DNA of 64,000 nucleotides from Burkholderia cepacia (GTDB taxonomy: Bacteria; Pseudomonadota; Gammaproteobacteria; Burkholderiales; Burkholderiaceae): the NCBI RefSeq assembly GCF_029962485.1, contig NZ_CP073637.1:1426001-1490000 (forward strand). The letters are read 5' to 3'. Every line of letters begins with the position of its first letter. Within the stretch, counting starts at the first letter, position 1. A program made the position numbers and the translations under genes. Under the pieces are notes generated by a model. It saw only the letters and a program-made list of their open reading frames with translations. It did not search any database and had not been told where the DNA came from. Below are positions 18,221-26,439 of this stretch, one piece after another.

Positions 18221-18988
18221 ATGCTCGACATCGAACGCGTGAGCTGGTCTCCCGGCGGCGCGATCGACGTGCTCGATTCGGTGACGCTGACGGTCGCCGA
18301 AGGCGAGTTCGTCGGGCTGGTCGGCCCGAACGGCAGCGGCAAGACGAGCCTGCTGCGCTGCATATTCCGTTACGCGCGGCCCGACGCGGGCCGCGTCGCG
18401 CTCGATGCGCAGGACGTATGGCGCATGCGGCCGCGCGCGGTCGCGCAGCGCGTCGCGGTGCTGCAGCAGGAGACGCCGGACGATTTCGGGCTGACGGTCG
18501 ACGAACTGGTCGGTATGGGGCGCACGCCGCACAAGCGGCCGTTCGATGCCGAGTCGGCCGACGATCGCCGCATCGTCGAATCCGCGCTGCACGACGTCGG
18601 CCTCGTCGAGCGCCGCGCGCAACGCTTCGCGTCGCTGTCGGGCGGCGAGAAGCAGCGCGCGCTGCTGGCCCGCGCGCTCGCGCAGCAGCCCGAACTGCTG
18701 CTGCTCGACGAACCGACCAACCATCTCGACCTGCGTCACCAGCTCGAACTGCTCGCACGCGTGCGTCGCCTCGGCATCGCGACGCTTGCGACGATTCACG
18801 ACCTCAATCTTGCGGCCGCGTACTGCGACCGGCTCCACGTGCTCGCGCACGGCCGGGTCGTCGCGTCCGGCGCGCCGGGCGACGTGCTGACCGAAGCGCT
18901 GCTGCGCGACGTGTTCGGCGTCACCGTGCTCGTCGATCGGCATCCCGTCTCGGGCCGGCCGCGCATCACGCCGCTTCATCCGGAATGA
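18221..18988 (+). CDS. FecE-type ABC transporter ATPase
   Basis: Cytoplasmic ATPase of 255 aa for siderophore, haem or cobalamin-type import. Walker A is GPNGSGKTS, the signature is LSGGEKQRALLARAL, Walker B is LLLLDEPTNHLD, and the switch is TIHDLN. I start at the ATG at 18221, where translation reaches the ABC fold immediately; a GTG at 18191 overlapping the receptor stop (TAGTG) is an alternative, adding 10 residues. The stop overlaps the next gene's ATG. It partners the permease and binding protein that follow. Confidence 0.9.
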   Translation: MLDIERVSWSPGGAIDVLDSVTLTVAEGEFVGLVGPNGSGKTSLLRCIFRYARPDAGRVALDAQDVWRMRPRAVAQRVAVLQQETPDDFGLTVDELVGMGRTPHKRPFDAESADDRRIVESALHDVGLVERRAQRFASLSGGEKQRALLARALAQQPELLLLDEPTNHLDLRHQLELLARVRRLGIATLATIHDLNLAAAYCDRLHVLAHGRVVASGAPGDVLTEALLRDVFGVTVLVDRHPVSGRPRITPLHPE

Positions 18989-19974
18989 CCGCCATGCCGT
19001 TGCCTTTGTCCTCTGTCGTACGCCGGCTGGTTGCGGCCGCCGTGCTCGGCTGCGCCGCCGCTCAAGCCGGCGCTTATCCCGTCACCGTGCGCAGTTGCGA
19101 GCGCGACGTGACGTTCGAGCGTGCGCCGGCGCGCGCGGTGAGCAACGACGTGAACCTGACCGAGATGATGCTCGTGCTCGGCCTGAAGGACCGGCTCGTC
19201 GGCTATACGGGCATCGGTGGCTGGAAGACGGGCACCGCGCGCGTGCGCGACGCATTGCGTGGCGTGCCCGAACTGGCGAGCCAGTATCCGTCGCTCGAGG
19301 TGCTGGCCGCCGCACGCGCCGACTTTTATCTCGCGGGCTGGAACTACGGGATGCATGTCGGCGGCCCCGTGACGCCCGCGACGCTCGCGCCGTTCGGCAT
19401 TCGTACCTATGAACTGACCGAATCGTGTTCGCACGTGATGAAGCAATCGGCCGCGTCGTTCGACGACGTGTTTCGCGACCTGAACAATCTCGGCCGGATC
19501 TTCGGCGTCGAGGCGCGCGCCGGGCAGGTCGTCGCCGCGATGCGCGCGCGCCTCGCGACGGTGTCGCGCGCGATCGGGCAGCCGACGCCGCTGCGCGTGT
19601 TCGTCTACGACAGCGGCACCGACAAGCCGATGACCGCGGGCGGGCTCGCGATGCCGACCGCGTTGCTGGCGGCGGCCGGTGCGCGCAACGTGATGGACGA
19701 CCTGCCGCGCAGCTGGACGCAGGTGAGCTGGGAGAGCGTGGTCGCGCGCGATCCGCAGGTGATCGTGATCGTCGACTATTCGGCGGTGACGGCCGCGCAG
19801 AAGCAGCAGTTCCTGCTGAGCCAGCCGGCGCTCGCGCGCGTGGCCGCGATCCGCGACCGGCGCTTCGTCGTGATTCCGTACGATGCGGCGACACCGGGCC
19901 CCGAGAACGTCGCGGCCGTCGAGACGCTGGCGCGCGCGCTGTATCCGGCCGCGTTCGCCGGGCCGGCGCGATGA
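18985..19974 (+). CDS. Periplasmic substrate-binding protein (FecB/BtuF type)
   Basis: A 329-residue periplasmic binding protein of the metal-chelate type. A signal peptide ends near AAAQAGA, before YPVTVRSCERDVTFERAP, the usual start of the Peripla_BP_2 fold; two lobes are joined by a long helix. The ligand cannot be named: residues such as the Cys in RSCERD and in TESCSHV are unusual for ferric-siderophore binders and hint at a different metal complex. ATGA overlaps with both neighbours show tight coupling to the ATPase and permease. Confidence 0.88.
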   Translation: MTAMPLPLSSVVRRLVAAAVLGCAAAQAGAYPVTVRSCERDVTFERAPARAVSNDVNLTEMMLVLGLKDRLVGYTGIGGWKTGTARVRDALRGVPELASQYPSLEVLAAARADFYLAGWNYGMHVGGPVTPATLAPFGIRTYELTESCSHVMKQSAASFDDVFRDLNNLGRIFGVEARAGQVVAAMRARLATVSRAIGQPTPLRVFVYDSGTDKPMTAGGLAMPTALLAAAGARNVMDDLPRSWTQVSWESVVARDPQVIVIVDYSAVTAAQKQQFLLSQPALARVAAIRDRRFVVIPYDAATPGPENVAAVETLARALYPAAFAGPAR

Positions 19975-21011
19975 GCAGGTATATGCGTGCATCGCGGCCC
20001 CGCATGCGCGTCGTGCTGCCGGCGCTGGCCGTGCTGCTGATCGTGTCGATCGTCGTGTCGGCCGCGTTCGGTCCGGCGCCGATCGCGATGACGGCGGCGG
20101 TGCGGATCGTCGCCACGCACATCGCATCGGCGGTCGGCGGGGCCGGCGCGTTCGCGGCGGGCGCGGGCGACGACAGCATCGTGTGGCTTATCCGGATGCC
20201 GCGTGCGCTGCTGGCCGCGATCGTCGGCGCGACGCTGGCAGCGGTCGGCGTCGCGTTGCAGGCGGCCACCGCAAATCGCCTGGCCGATCCGCACCTGCTC
20301 GGCGTGAGTGCGGGCGCGATGCTCGGCGCCGTCGCGGTCACGGTGGTGGTCGGTGCGGCGTTCGGCCCGTTCACGCTGTCGGCCGCCGCGTTCGCGGGCG
20401 CGCTCGCGGCAACCGCCTGCGTCGTCGCGCTCGCTCACCGGGGCGGGCGGCTCGAATCGGACCGGCTGTTGCTCGCGGGCGTGTCGGTGTCGTTCATGAT
20501 GGCCGCATTCGGCAACCTGTTGCTGTATCTCGGCGACCAGCGCGCCGCGTCGTCGGTGCTGTTCTGGATGCTCGGTGGCGTCGGGCTCGCGCGCTGGGAT
20601 TTGCTGCCGGTTCCGGCCGTGTGCGCGGTGCTCGCCGGCAGTGCGCTGTACGCGCGACGGCGTGAACTGAATGCGTTGATGTCCGGCGATGTTGCCGCGG
20701 CGTCGCTCGGTGTGCCGAGCGCGCGGATGCGGCGCGAGGTGTTCGTCATCGCGTCGTTCGCGACGGGCGCGATGGTCGCGGTGAGCGGTGCGATCGGCTT
20801 TGTCGGGCTCGTGACGCCGCATCTGTGCCGGCGCGTCGTCGGCGCCGAGCACGGCCGGCTGTTGCCGGTCGCCGCGCTGACGGGCGCGATCCTGCTCGTG
20901 TGGGCCGATGTCGCGGCCCGCACGCTTGCTGCGCCGGAGGATTTGCCGATCGGTATCGTCACTGCGCTATTCGGCAGCCTGTTCTTCGTCGCGTTGCTGC
21001 GCCGCCGCTGA
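19971..21011 (+). CDS. FecCD-family ABC permease
   Basis: Inner-membrane permease of 346 aa with about nine to ten helices. FecCD landmarks are WLIRMPRALLAAIVGATLAAVGVALQ, NRLADPHLLGVSAGAMLG and, near the C-terminus, GAIGFVGLVTPHLCRRVVG and DLPIGIVTALFG. It forms a homodimer in this transporter class. The start ATG overlaps the stop of the binding-protein gene. It completes the receptor-ATPase-binding protein-permease uptake set that begins at the FUR-type palindrome. Confidence 0.9.
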   Translation: MSRYMRASRPRMRVVLPALAVLLIVSIVVSAAFGPAPIAMTAAVRIVATHIASAVGGAGAFAAGAGDDSIVWLIRMPRALLAAIVGATLAAVGVALQAATANRLADPHLLGVSAGAMLGAVAVTVVVGAAFGPFTLSAAAFAGALAATACVVALAHRGGRLESDRLLLAGVSVSFMMAAFGNLLLYLGDQRAASSVLFWMLGGVGLARWDLLPVPAVCAVLAGSALYARRRELNALMSGDVAAASLGVPSARMRREVFVIASFATGAMVAVSGAIGFVGLVTPHLCRRVVGAEHGRLLPVAALTGAILLVWADVAARTLAAPEDLPIGIVTALFGSLFFVALLRRR

Positions 21012-21070
21012 GCGGCGCAATCCGGTCGGATCCTGCCAGGCGAGGGCGGAGCGGCGGCCCGCCGTGCCTG

Positions 21071-22447
21071 TCATCGCGACGGCTTGGCCGTGCGCTTGCC
21101 GGCGCCGGGCATATCGGCGCGTGAATCGGTGCCGGGCACGTCGAAGAGGCTGTCCGGCATCGTCAGCGCGGGCAGCGTGATGACGAAGCGTGCGCCGCCG
21201 AGCGGCGAATCCAGGAGCCGCACGTCACCGCCGTGCACCTGCGCGACGCGCCGCACGATCGCGAGCCCGAGACCGAAACCGCCGGTCTGCCGGTCGCGGC
21301 TGGAGTCGAGCCGCTGGAACGGTTCGAACACGCGCGCGCGTTCGGCGGCCGGAATGCCGGGGCCGTCATCGTCGACGCTGAGCACGAGCGCGCCGGTCGC
21401 GTCGCTGGCAGCGGCCAGCAGGACCTTGTGCGACGCATAGCGTGCGCCGTTGCGGATCAGGTTCAGCAGCGCGCGGGCGACGAGCTTCGGATCGCACACG
21501 TGGGTCGCGGGCGCACCGAGCGCCGATACGTCAAGCGTGATTCCGCGATCGGCGACATCGTTCGCGACATTTCCGGCGACGCTGTCGATCAGCGCGTCGA
21601 CGTCGATCTCCATCGGCGAAAGCTCGCTCGCACCCTGTTCCAGGCGGCCGATCGTCAGCAGCTCGGTAACGAGTTCGTCGAGTTCGCGCACGTCGCGCCG
21701 CAGTGCATCGCGGCGTTCGCGCATCCGTCCGGTTTCATCGGGCTCGGCAAGCAGCGCGAGCCCGAATTCGAGCCGGGCCAGCGGCGTTTTCAGCTCGTGC
21801 GAGATGCCGTGCATCATTTCGCGCTGCTGCTTGATCGACGCCTCGATGCGCGCGGCCATGTCGTTGAACTGCTGCGACAGATCGTAGATGTTCGACTTGC
21901 CCGACAGCTTCACGCGTGTCGACAGCGTGCCGGCGCCGAACGCGCGCGCCGCATCCTGCAGCCTGCGAATGTCGCGCCAGTGATAGTGAATCCAAAGCAC
22001 GACCGCAAACAGCGTCGCGAGCGCGAGCAACAGGTACGCATAGATCCGGATGTCGAGGTCCGGCGGCTCGATCGGGCGCGCGTGCAGCACGGAGCCGTCC
22101 GCGAGCGGCATATAGTAATCCTTGCCGTTGTAGCTGATCGCGATCCTGCCGGCATCGAGATCGCGCAGCGGTGTACCGCTCAGTTGTGCGCGCGCGTCGG
22201 CCATCGACATGAAGCCGAACCCTTCGTTGCCGTGCAGTGCGAGCTCGCGCAGCGCAAGCTCGCGCTGCGTGCCCGGATGGCGCTCGAGGTAGTCGTTCAG
22301 CACGAACGAATAGGTCGTCAGCGAGTCGCGCTGCGCCTGTGCGACGCGGTCGTAGAAGATCCGGTCGAACGCCAGCTGGATGAACACGATCGAGGCGGCG
22401 ACGCACACGATCACGATGAGGTACAGCCTGATCAACGGGCGCAGCAT
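21071..22447 (-). CDS. Sensor histidine kinase (RstB-like)
   Basis: Two-pass inner-membrane kinase of 458 aa. The first helix spans residues 5-25, a periplasmic sensor of about 105 residues follows, and a second helix spans 134-153, then HAMP. The phosphoacceptor is His217 in HGISHELKTPLARLEF; N (NLIRNGARYAS), G1 (VDDDGPGIP) and G2 (GFGLGLAIV) boxes are intact. RstB-type similarity is strongest in the sensor length and HAMP linker. The start is directly adjacent to the response-regulator stop, so the two are cotranscribed. The signal is not evident. Confidence 0.88.
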   Translation of the reverse strand: MLRPLIRLYLIVIVCVAASIVFIQLAFDRIFYDRVAQAQRDSLTTYSFVLNDYLERHPGTQRELALRELALHGNEGFGFMSMADARAQLSGTPLRDLDAGRIAISYNGKDYYMPLADGSVLHARPIEPPDLDIRIYAYLLLALATLFAVVLWIHYHWRDIRRLQDAARAFGAGTLSTRVKLSGKSNIYDLSQQFNDMAARIEASIKQQREMMHGISHELKTPLARLEFGLALLAEPDETGRMRERRDALRRDVRELDELVTELLTIGRLEQGASELSPMEIDVDALIDSVAGNVANDVADRGITLDVSALGAPATHVCDPKLVARALLNLIRNGARYASHKVLLAAASDATGALVLSVDDDGPGIPAAERARVFEPFQRLDSSRDRQTGGFGLGLAIVRRVAQVHGGDVRLLDSPLGGARFVITLPALTMPDSLFDVPGTDSRADMPGAGKRTAKPSR

Positions 22448-23173
22448 TTATTCGTCCCACGCGGAAGGGCTGAACAGATAGCCGCGACCCCAGATCGTCT
22501 TGATCTTGTGCGGTTCCGATGACGCATCTTCGAACCGGCGGCGCAGCTTCGAGATGCCCGAATCGACCGAGCGGTCGAGTCCGTCGAATTCGATCCCGCG
22601 CAACTGCTTCAGGATGTCGTCGCGGCTCAGTACGGTGCCGGCCGCGCGCGCGAGGATCAGCAGCAGGTTGAATTCGGCCGTCTTCAGGTCGACAGGATCA
22701 CCGCGCCAGGTGACGGTGCGGTTCGGCGGCGAGATCGTCAGTTCGCCGAACACGAGGGCCTCCGGCGCGGCAACGGGCGCTTCGGCGGCGGCCGGCTGCG
22801 CGCGGCGCAACAGCGCACGGGCGCGCGCAACGAGCACGCGCGGCTCGAGCGGTTTCGTCACGTAGTCGTCGGCGCCGGTCTCGAGGCCGGCAACCTGGTC
22901 GTAGACGTCCGCGCGCGCGGTCAGGATCAGCACGGGGACGTTGGTGAACGCACGGATGCGCCGGCAGACTTCCATCCCGTCGAGGTTCGGCAGCATCAGG
23001 TCGAGGATCACGAGGGCCGGCTGGTGCTCGCGCACGGCCGCGACGGCGAGGTCGCCGCGTCGTACGACCGTCACCGCGAATTCGTAGCCGTCGAGGTATT
23101 CGCGGACAAGCTGCGCGAGACGGTCGTCGTCCTCGATCAGCAGCACACGGTATTTGAGCAGGTCTTCGTTCAT
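22448..23173 (-). CDS. OmpR-family response regulator (RstA-like)
   Basis: DNA-binding response regulator of 241 aa. The receiver domain covers residues 9-125, with the acidic pocket IEDDD, phospho-Asp58 (VILDLMLPNLDG) and the conserved Lys in YVTKPLEPR; a winged helix of the OmpR type follows (residues 145-238, ending IKTIWGRGYLF). I start at the ATG at 23173, preceded by GAGGAG at ideal distance. It is divergent from the MipA/OmpV gene, and phased repeats in the shared promoter region may be its binding site. Confidence 0.9.
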   Translation of the reverse strand: MNEDLLKYRVLLIEDDDRLAQLVREYLDGYEFAVTVVRRGDLAVAAVREHQPALVILDLMLPNLDGMEVCRRIRAFTNVPVLILTARADVYDQVAGLETGADDYVTKPLEPRVLVARARALLRRAQPAAAEAPVAAPEALVFGELTISPPNRTVTWRGDPVDLKTAEFNLLLILARAAGTVLSRDDILKQLRGIEFDGLDRSVDSGISKLRRRFEDASSEPHKIKTIWGRGYLFSPSAWDE

Positions 23174-23274
23174 GGTCTCCTCAGGATGCACGCGCCATCT
23201 CGCACCCGGCAGGCTGAGGGGCGGCGCGGCACGCGAATTCTATCCGGCGCACCGGAGGGCGGGGGACTCGGACG

Positions 23275-23310
23275 ACAATCTCGAACAATCGAACACAATT
23301 GAGCACAGAT
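23275..23310. promoter_or_regulatory. Helically phased ACAAT repeats, candidate regulator site
   Basis: ACAAT occurs at 23275, 23285 and 23295, and a degenerate ACAGA at 23305: four units with an exact 10-base period. OmpR/PhoB-type regulators bind such direct repeats on one DNA face. The array lies between the response-regulator gene (start 23173) and the MipA gene (start near 23386), so autoregulation and control of MipA are both possible. Confidence 0.5.
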
Positions 23311-23385
23311 TCTCCGCAGATTCAGGACAGTCTCGGCGCAGGGCGACACCTAGACTGCGGGCTCCGTCACTCTTATCTCAATATT

Positions 23386-24165
23386 GTGCGCCCACTCCTC
23401 CGCCGCTACCGCTATTGCATGCCGCTCGCCGGCCTGACCCTTGCCGCCGCCGCCCACGCGGAAAACCAGTATTCGCTGTCGCTCGGCGGCGGTGTCGCAC
23501 CGCGCTACCCGGGCAGCAACCAGTATCGCGGGGTCGTCGCGCCGTCGTTCTCCGCGAAGTTCGGCAACGGCTTCTTCATCGACGGCACGCAGGGCGCCGG
23601 TTACCGGCTGGACCTGCCGCATGGCGTGTTCGTATCGGCGGCCGTGAGCTACGACGCCGGCCGCGCGGACGAGAACCGCTTCGACCTGCCGGGCTCCGAC
23701 TACCTGAAGGGCATGGGCCGGATTCCGGGTTCGGTGCTGGTCGGCGTGCGCGCGGGCGTGACGCTTTTCAATGCGGCCGAACTGAGCGTCACGATCGATT
23801 CACCGGTGACGCACACGTCGCGCGGCGTGTCGGGGCACATGGATCTCGCGGTGCCGGTGTTCAAGACCGCGCAGCACGAGATCATCGTGACGGGCACCGT
23901 GCACGCGGGCTCGGGGCGCTATACGCAGACGTTCTACGGCGTGACCGATGCGCAGTCGATGACGAGCCGGTTCCGGCCGTATTCGACGAGCGGCGGGATC
24001 GACAGTGCGTCGATGGCGGTCGCGTGGAACTGGACGTTGTCGCAGCATTGGTCGGTGCTCGCGACCGGCGGCGTGACGCGATTGCTGGGTCGCTACGGCG
24101 ACAGTCCGATCGTTCAGTCGCGCAGCAACTACTACGGGATTGCGGGCGTGACCTACAAGTTCTGA
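23386..24165 (+). CDS. MipA/OmpV-family outer-membrane protein
   Basis: A beta-barrel protein of 259 aa in the MipA/OmpV family. A short Arg-rich signal peptide ends at LAAAAHA before ENQYSLSLGGGVAPRYPGSNQYRG, the characteristic MipA start; the last residues are GVTYKF with a terminal Phe. I propose the GTG at 23386 because it gives a complete signal peptide; ATG 23419 is a shorter alternative and no clear ribosome-binding site decides it. Family members scaffold murein enzymes or serve as osmotic- and antibiotic-linked porin-like proteins. The divergent two-component system probably controls it. Confidence 0.85.
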   Translation: MRPLLRRYRYCMPLAGLTLAAAAHAENQYSLSLGGGVAPRYPGSNQYRGVVAPSFSAKFGNGFFIDGTQGAGYRLDLPHGVFVSAAVSYDAGRADENRFDLPGSDYLKGMGRIPGSVLVGVRAGVTLFNAAELSVTIDSPVTHTSRGVSGHMDLAVPVFKTAQHEIIVTGTVHAGSGRYTQTFYGVTDAQSMTSRFRPYSTSGGIDSASMAVAWNWTLSQHWSVLATGGVTRLLGRYGDSPIVQSRSNYYGIAGVTYKF

Positions 24166-24444
24166 GCGGGGTGCCGGCGCGCGCATGCCGCACGGGATGC
24201 GTGGGCGCCGGCGTTGCAGCCGTCGCGGCGAATTGCGTGCGGTAACATGCAGGCGGATCCGGCGCGATACCGGACTTGCGACCCGGTTCGCCGACACGGC
24301 CGGGCCGGGTCGCGTCACCGCGACATTCGCTGGCCGGCTTTCGTCAGGAAACGGCCGGCGGCGCGCGGCACCGATCATTCATGCGATGCCCGGCCGTGCA
24401 CGAAGGCCGCACACGGCACGCCGGGCCGAGACTGGGAGAAACCG

Positions 24445-24780
24445 ATGAAGAACACGATCGCGATGCTCGTTGCACTCGTTGCGAGCGCAACCTTTGCAGG
24501 ATGTGCGGACATGAACACGAAGCACCCCAACGCCACCGCCGGCGGCGCGGTGATGAACCCCGCGCCGTCGGGCGCCGTGAGCGCGTGCAAGGCGGACGCG
24601 GCGCCGGACGACGCGCTGGTCGGCAAATCCGAGGCCGACGCGGCCACGCTGCTCGACGGCTGCCTGTGGCGCGTGCTCGAGCGCGACGGAAAATCGCTGC
24701 CGGGCACGATGGACTACCGCGAGGAGCGCCGGAATCTCGGCATTCGCGACGGGAAGGTGATCTGGGTGCGGCGCGGGTGA
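24445..24780 (+). CDS. Small lipoprotein with peptidase inhibitor I78-like domain
   Basis: An 111-residue lipoprotein: signal peptide with lipobox FAGC (about residue 20), then an Asn/Ala/Gly linker. The C-terminal 60 residues (DALVGKSEADAATLL to TMDYREERRNLGIRDGKVIWVRRG) follow the I78 inhibitor pattern, in which TxDYRxxRLN and a final turn near Gly dock into a serine protease; the fit is moderate because the conserved Cys near the end is missing. GGGAG precedes the ATG. It would act in the periplasm, tethered to a membrane. Confidence 0.65.
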   Translation: MKNTIAMLVALVASATFAGCADMNTKHPNATAGGAVMNPAPSGAVSACKADAAPDDALVGKSEADAATLLDGCLWRVLERDGKSLPGTMDYREERRNLGIRDGKVIWVRRG

Positions 24781-24826
24781 GGCGACAGCACCGACGTGAC
24801 GCGCTAGACGCGCGAGCGAAGGCGCG

Positions 24827-26041
24827 TCACTTCGAGATGTACCACAGCGCGTCCGTGCTGACGCGCGAAGGCTGGGCAGCCGCAGCCGGCGCTTGAGCCG
24901 GCGCGGGCGGCGGCGTGATCGACGTGACAGCCGTCGGCAGCGTGGCGGGAAGATTCGCCGTCGATGGCGAGGCCGCCGCCGATGTCGACGGCGTATTCAG
25001 ATACCACAGCGCATCGGCCGACGCCGTGCGTTTTGACGCCGTACCGGCTGCCGCATTCGTCGTCGCGTTCGCCGCCGTACTGGCAGGCTTCTTCGACGCG
25101 GCGGCCGCTGCCGTGCCTGTCGTTCCGGCCTGCGCGGTCACGCCCGCGCCCCCGGCTGCGCCGCGCTGCGCGCGCGCCTCGAACGGCCCGAGCTGGAAGA
25201 TTAACGTTTGCGCGGGACGTGTCAGGACGGCATACGGGAACTGCAGCTCCCACGACATCAGCACGCGCCCCGACGACGTTTCGGTGAAGATCGCCGGCAA
25301 GTGCTTCATGTCGCTGAACTGCACGTAGATTCGCGAACCGTCGTCGAACACCTGGGTCGGCTTCGCCTGATCGGCACCGGTGACCGTCCAGCCGAAGTTG
25401 TACGTGCCGGCCGGGCCCGCGGGCCCGCCCTGCGGCGGCGGCGGCGGCGGGGCCGACGAGATCGTGCGCGGACGCGTGACCGGCTGCGACGCGGACACGC
25501 TCAGGCTCGCGAACGGGTTGTACGCCTGTGCCTGTTGCGGCGGCGTAAATGAGGGGGGCAGGATAGGCATGGGAGTATCCGGCGAATCCGGCATGGTCCG
25601 GATTGCATCATAGACCTTGCGCGCATACGCGAGGCGCTTGTCTGGCGAGGCGGAGTTGTACGCGCCGATCGCGTTCCAGTTGGGGCCGAGCTGGCGGATG
25701 TTCTGCGACAGGATCCACGCACCGACATACGCGTTCGTGCATGCATCGAACAGGCTTTCCCGCGTGATGCCCTCGCGCGCGAGCGTCGGCAGCCACGTGC
25801 TGTTGATCTGCATCAGGCCGATGTCGACCGTGCCGTTCGTATTGGTGTTGACGGCGTTCGGATTCATCCCCGATTCGACCTGCGCGATGCCGCGCATCAG
25901 GCTGACGCTCACGTGCTGGAACGCGGCCGCGTCGTCGAGGCAATCGGCTCGCGCGACGCCGTGCAGCGCGCACGACATCGCAATCGTCGAGGCGATTGTC
26001 AGCGTTTCGCGGCTGATCGAACGGGTTGTATGACGCGGCAT
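24827..26041 (-). CDS. Lytic transglycosylase fused to a VirB9/TrbG-like domain
   Basis: A 404-residue exported protein. After a signal peptide (to about residue 32, GVARA-DC), residues 35-150 form an SLT domain like VirB1/IagB, with catalytic Glu56 (IAQVESGMN), GLMQIN and AYNS motifs and paired Cys34/Cys101. A Pro-rich linker (165-210) leads to residues 213-286, resembling the C-terminal half of VirB9/TrbG/CagX: KPTQVFDDGSRIYVQF, LPAIF and a closing LIFQLG. An Ala/Thr-rich tail carries two copies of DALWY (343-347 and 397-401). Muramidase activity is well supported; the fusion partner suggests docking to an envelope machine. No type IV secretion genes are near. Confidence 0.8.
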   Translation of the reverse strand: MPRHTTRSISRETLTIASTIAMSCALHGVARADCLDDAAAFQHVSVSLMRGIAQVESGMNPNAVNTNTNGTVDIGLMQINSTWLPTLAREGITRESLFDACTNAYVGAWILSQNIRQLGPNWNAIGAYNSASPDKRLAYARKVYDAIRTMPDSPDTPMPILPPSFTPPQQAQAYNPFASLSVSASQPVTRPRTISSAPPPPPPQGGPAGPAGTYNFGWTVTGADQAKPTQVFDDGSRIYVQFSDMKHLPAIFTETSSGRVLMSWELQFPYAVLTRPAQTLIFQLGPFEARAQRGAAGGAGVTAQAGTTGTAAAAASKKPASTAANATTNAAAGTASKRTASADALWYLNTPSTSAAASPSTANLPATLPTAVTSITPPPAPAQAPAAAAQPSRVSTDALWYISK

Positions 26042-26357
26042 GGCAGGATGGGGCGGAATCCGGCCGCCCGGTGCAAGGAAATGACGAGAGACGCGAAGTG
26101 TGCCATAGCGGGCAGACAAATGGCTCGCGTCAAACTTTCCTTTGCATTTGTCCACGCGTTCGCCACGCATTTTTATCGCGTCGGATCACGCGGTGTGACG
26201 ATGCCTGATCGGTAAAAATGGCCGGATTTTCGGTGAATGCCAGTGCGATGGCGGCGATCGAAACCTGACGCACGACGTCAGTCGTACCGTGAGCGCCGTA
26301 CTGAATTGCGTGGAAAGGATTTCACCGGGCAATCCTTGTCCGGCTCGAATGAAAGCG

Positions 26358-26387
26358 GCAAAAAGCAACGGCGGCCGAAGCCGCCGT
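26358..26387 (-). terminator. Rho-independent terminator of the porin gene
   Basis: Read on the minus strand: ACGGCGGC, a TTCG tetraloop, GCCGCCGT, then TGCTTTTT. The perfect 8-bp stem and UUCG loop make a textbook terminator about 50 bases beyond the porin stop. Confidence 0.85.
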
Positions 26388-26439
26388 GTACGCCATGCGG
26401 ATTCGACCGGCCGCGCCGCGCGCGACCGGTCGTTTTTCA

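Noticed and set aside
24807..24828. GACGCGC/GCGCGTC hairpin between the lipoprotein and transglycosylase genes
   Set aside because: Short stem with an 8-base loop and no T-tract; too common in DNA of this GC content.
26399..26436. Plus-strand hairpin CGACCGG...CCGGTCG followed by TTTTT
   Set aside because: No plus-strand gene ends nearby; the stem is part of the porin 3' region and the minus-strand terminator at 26358 explains termination.
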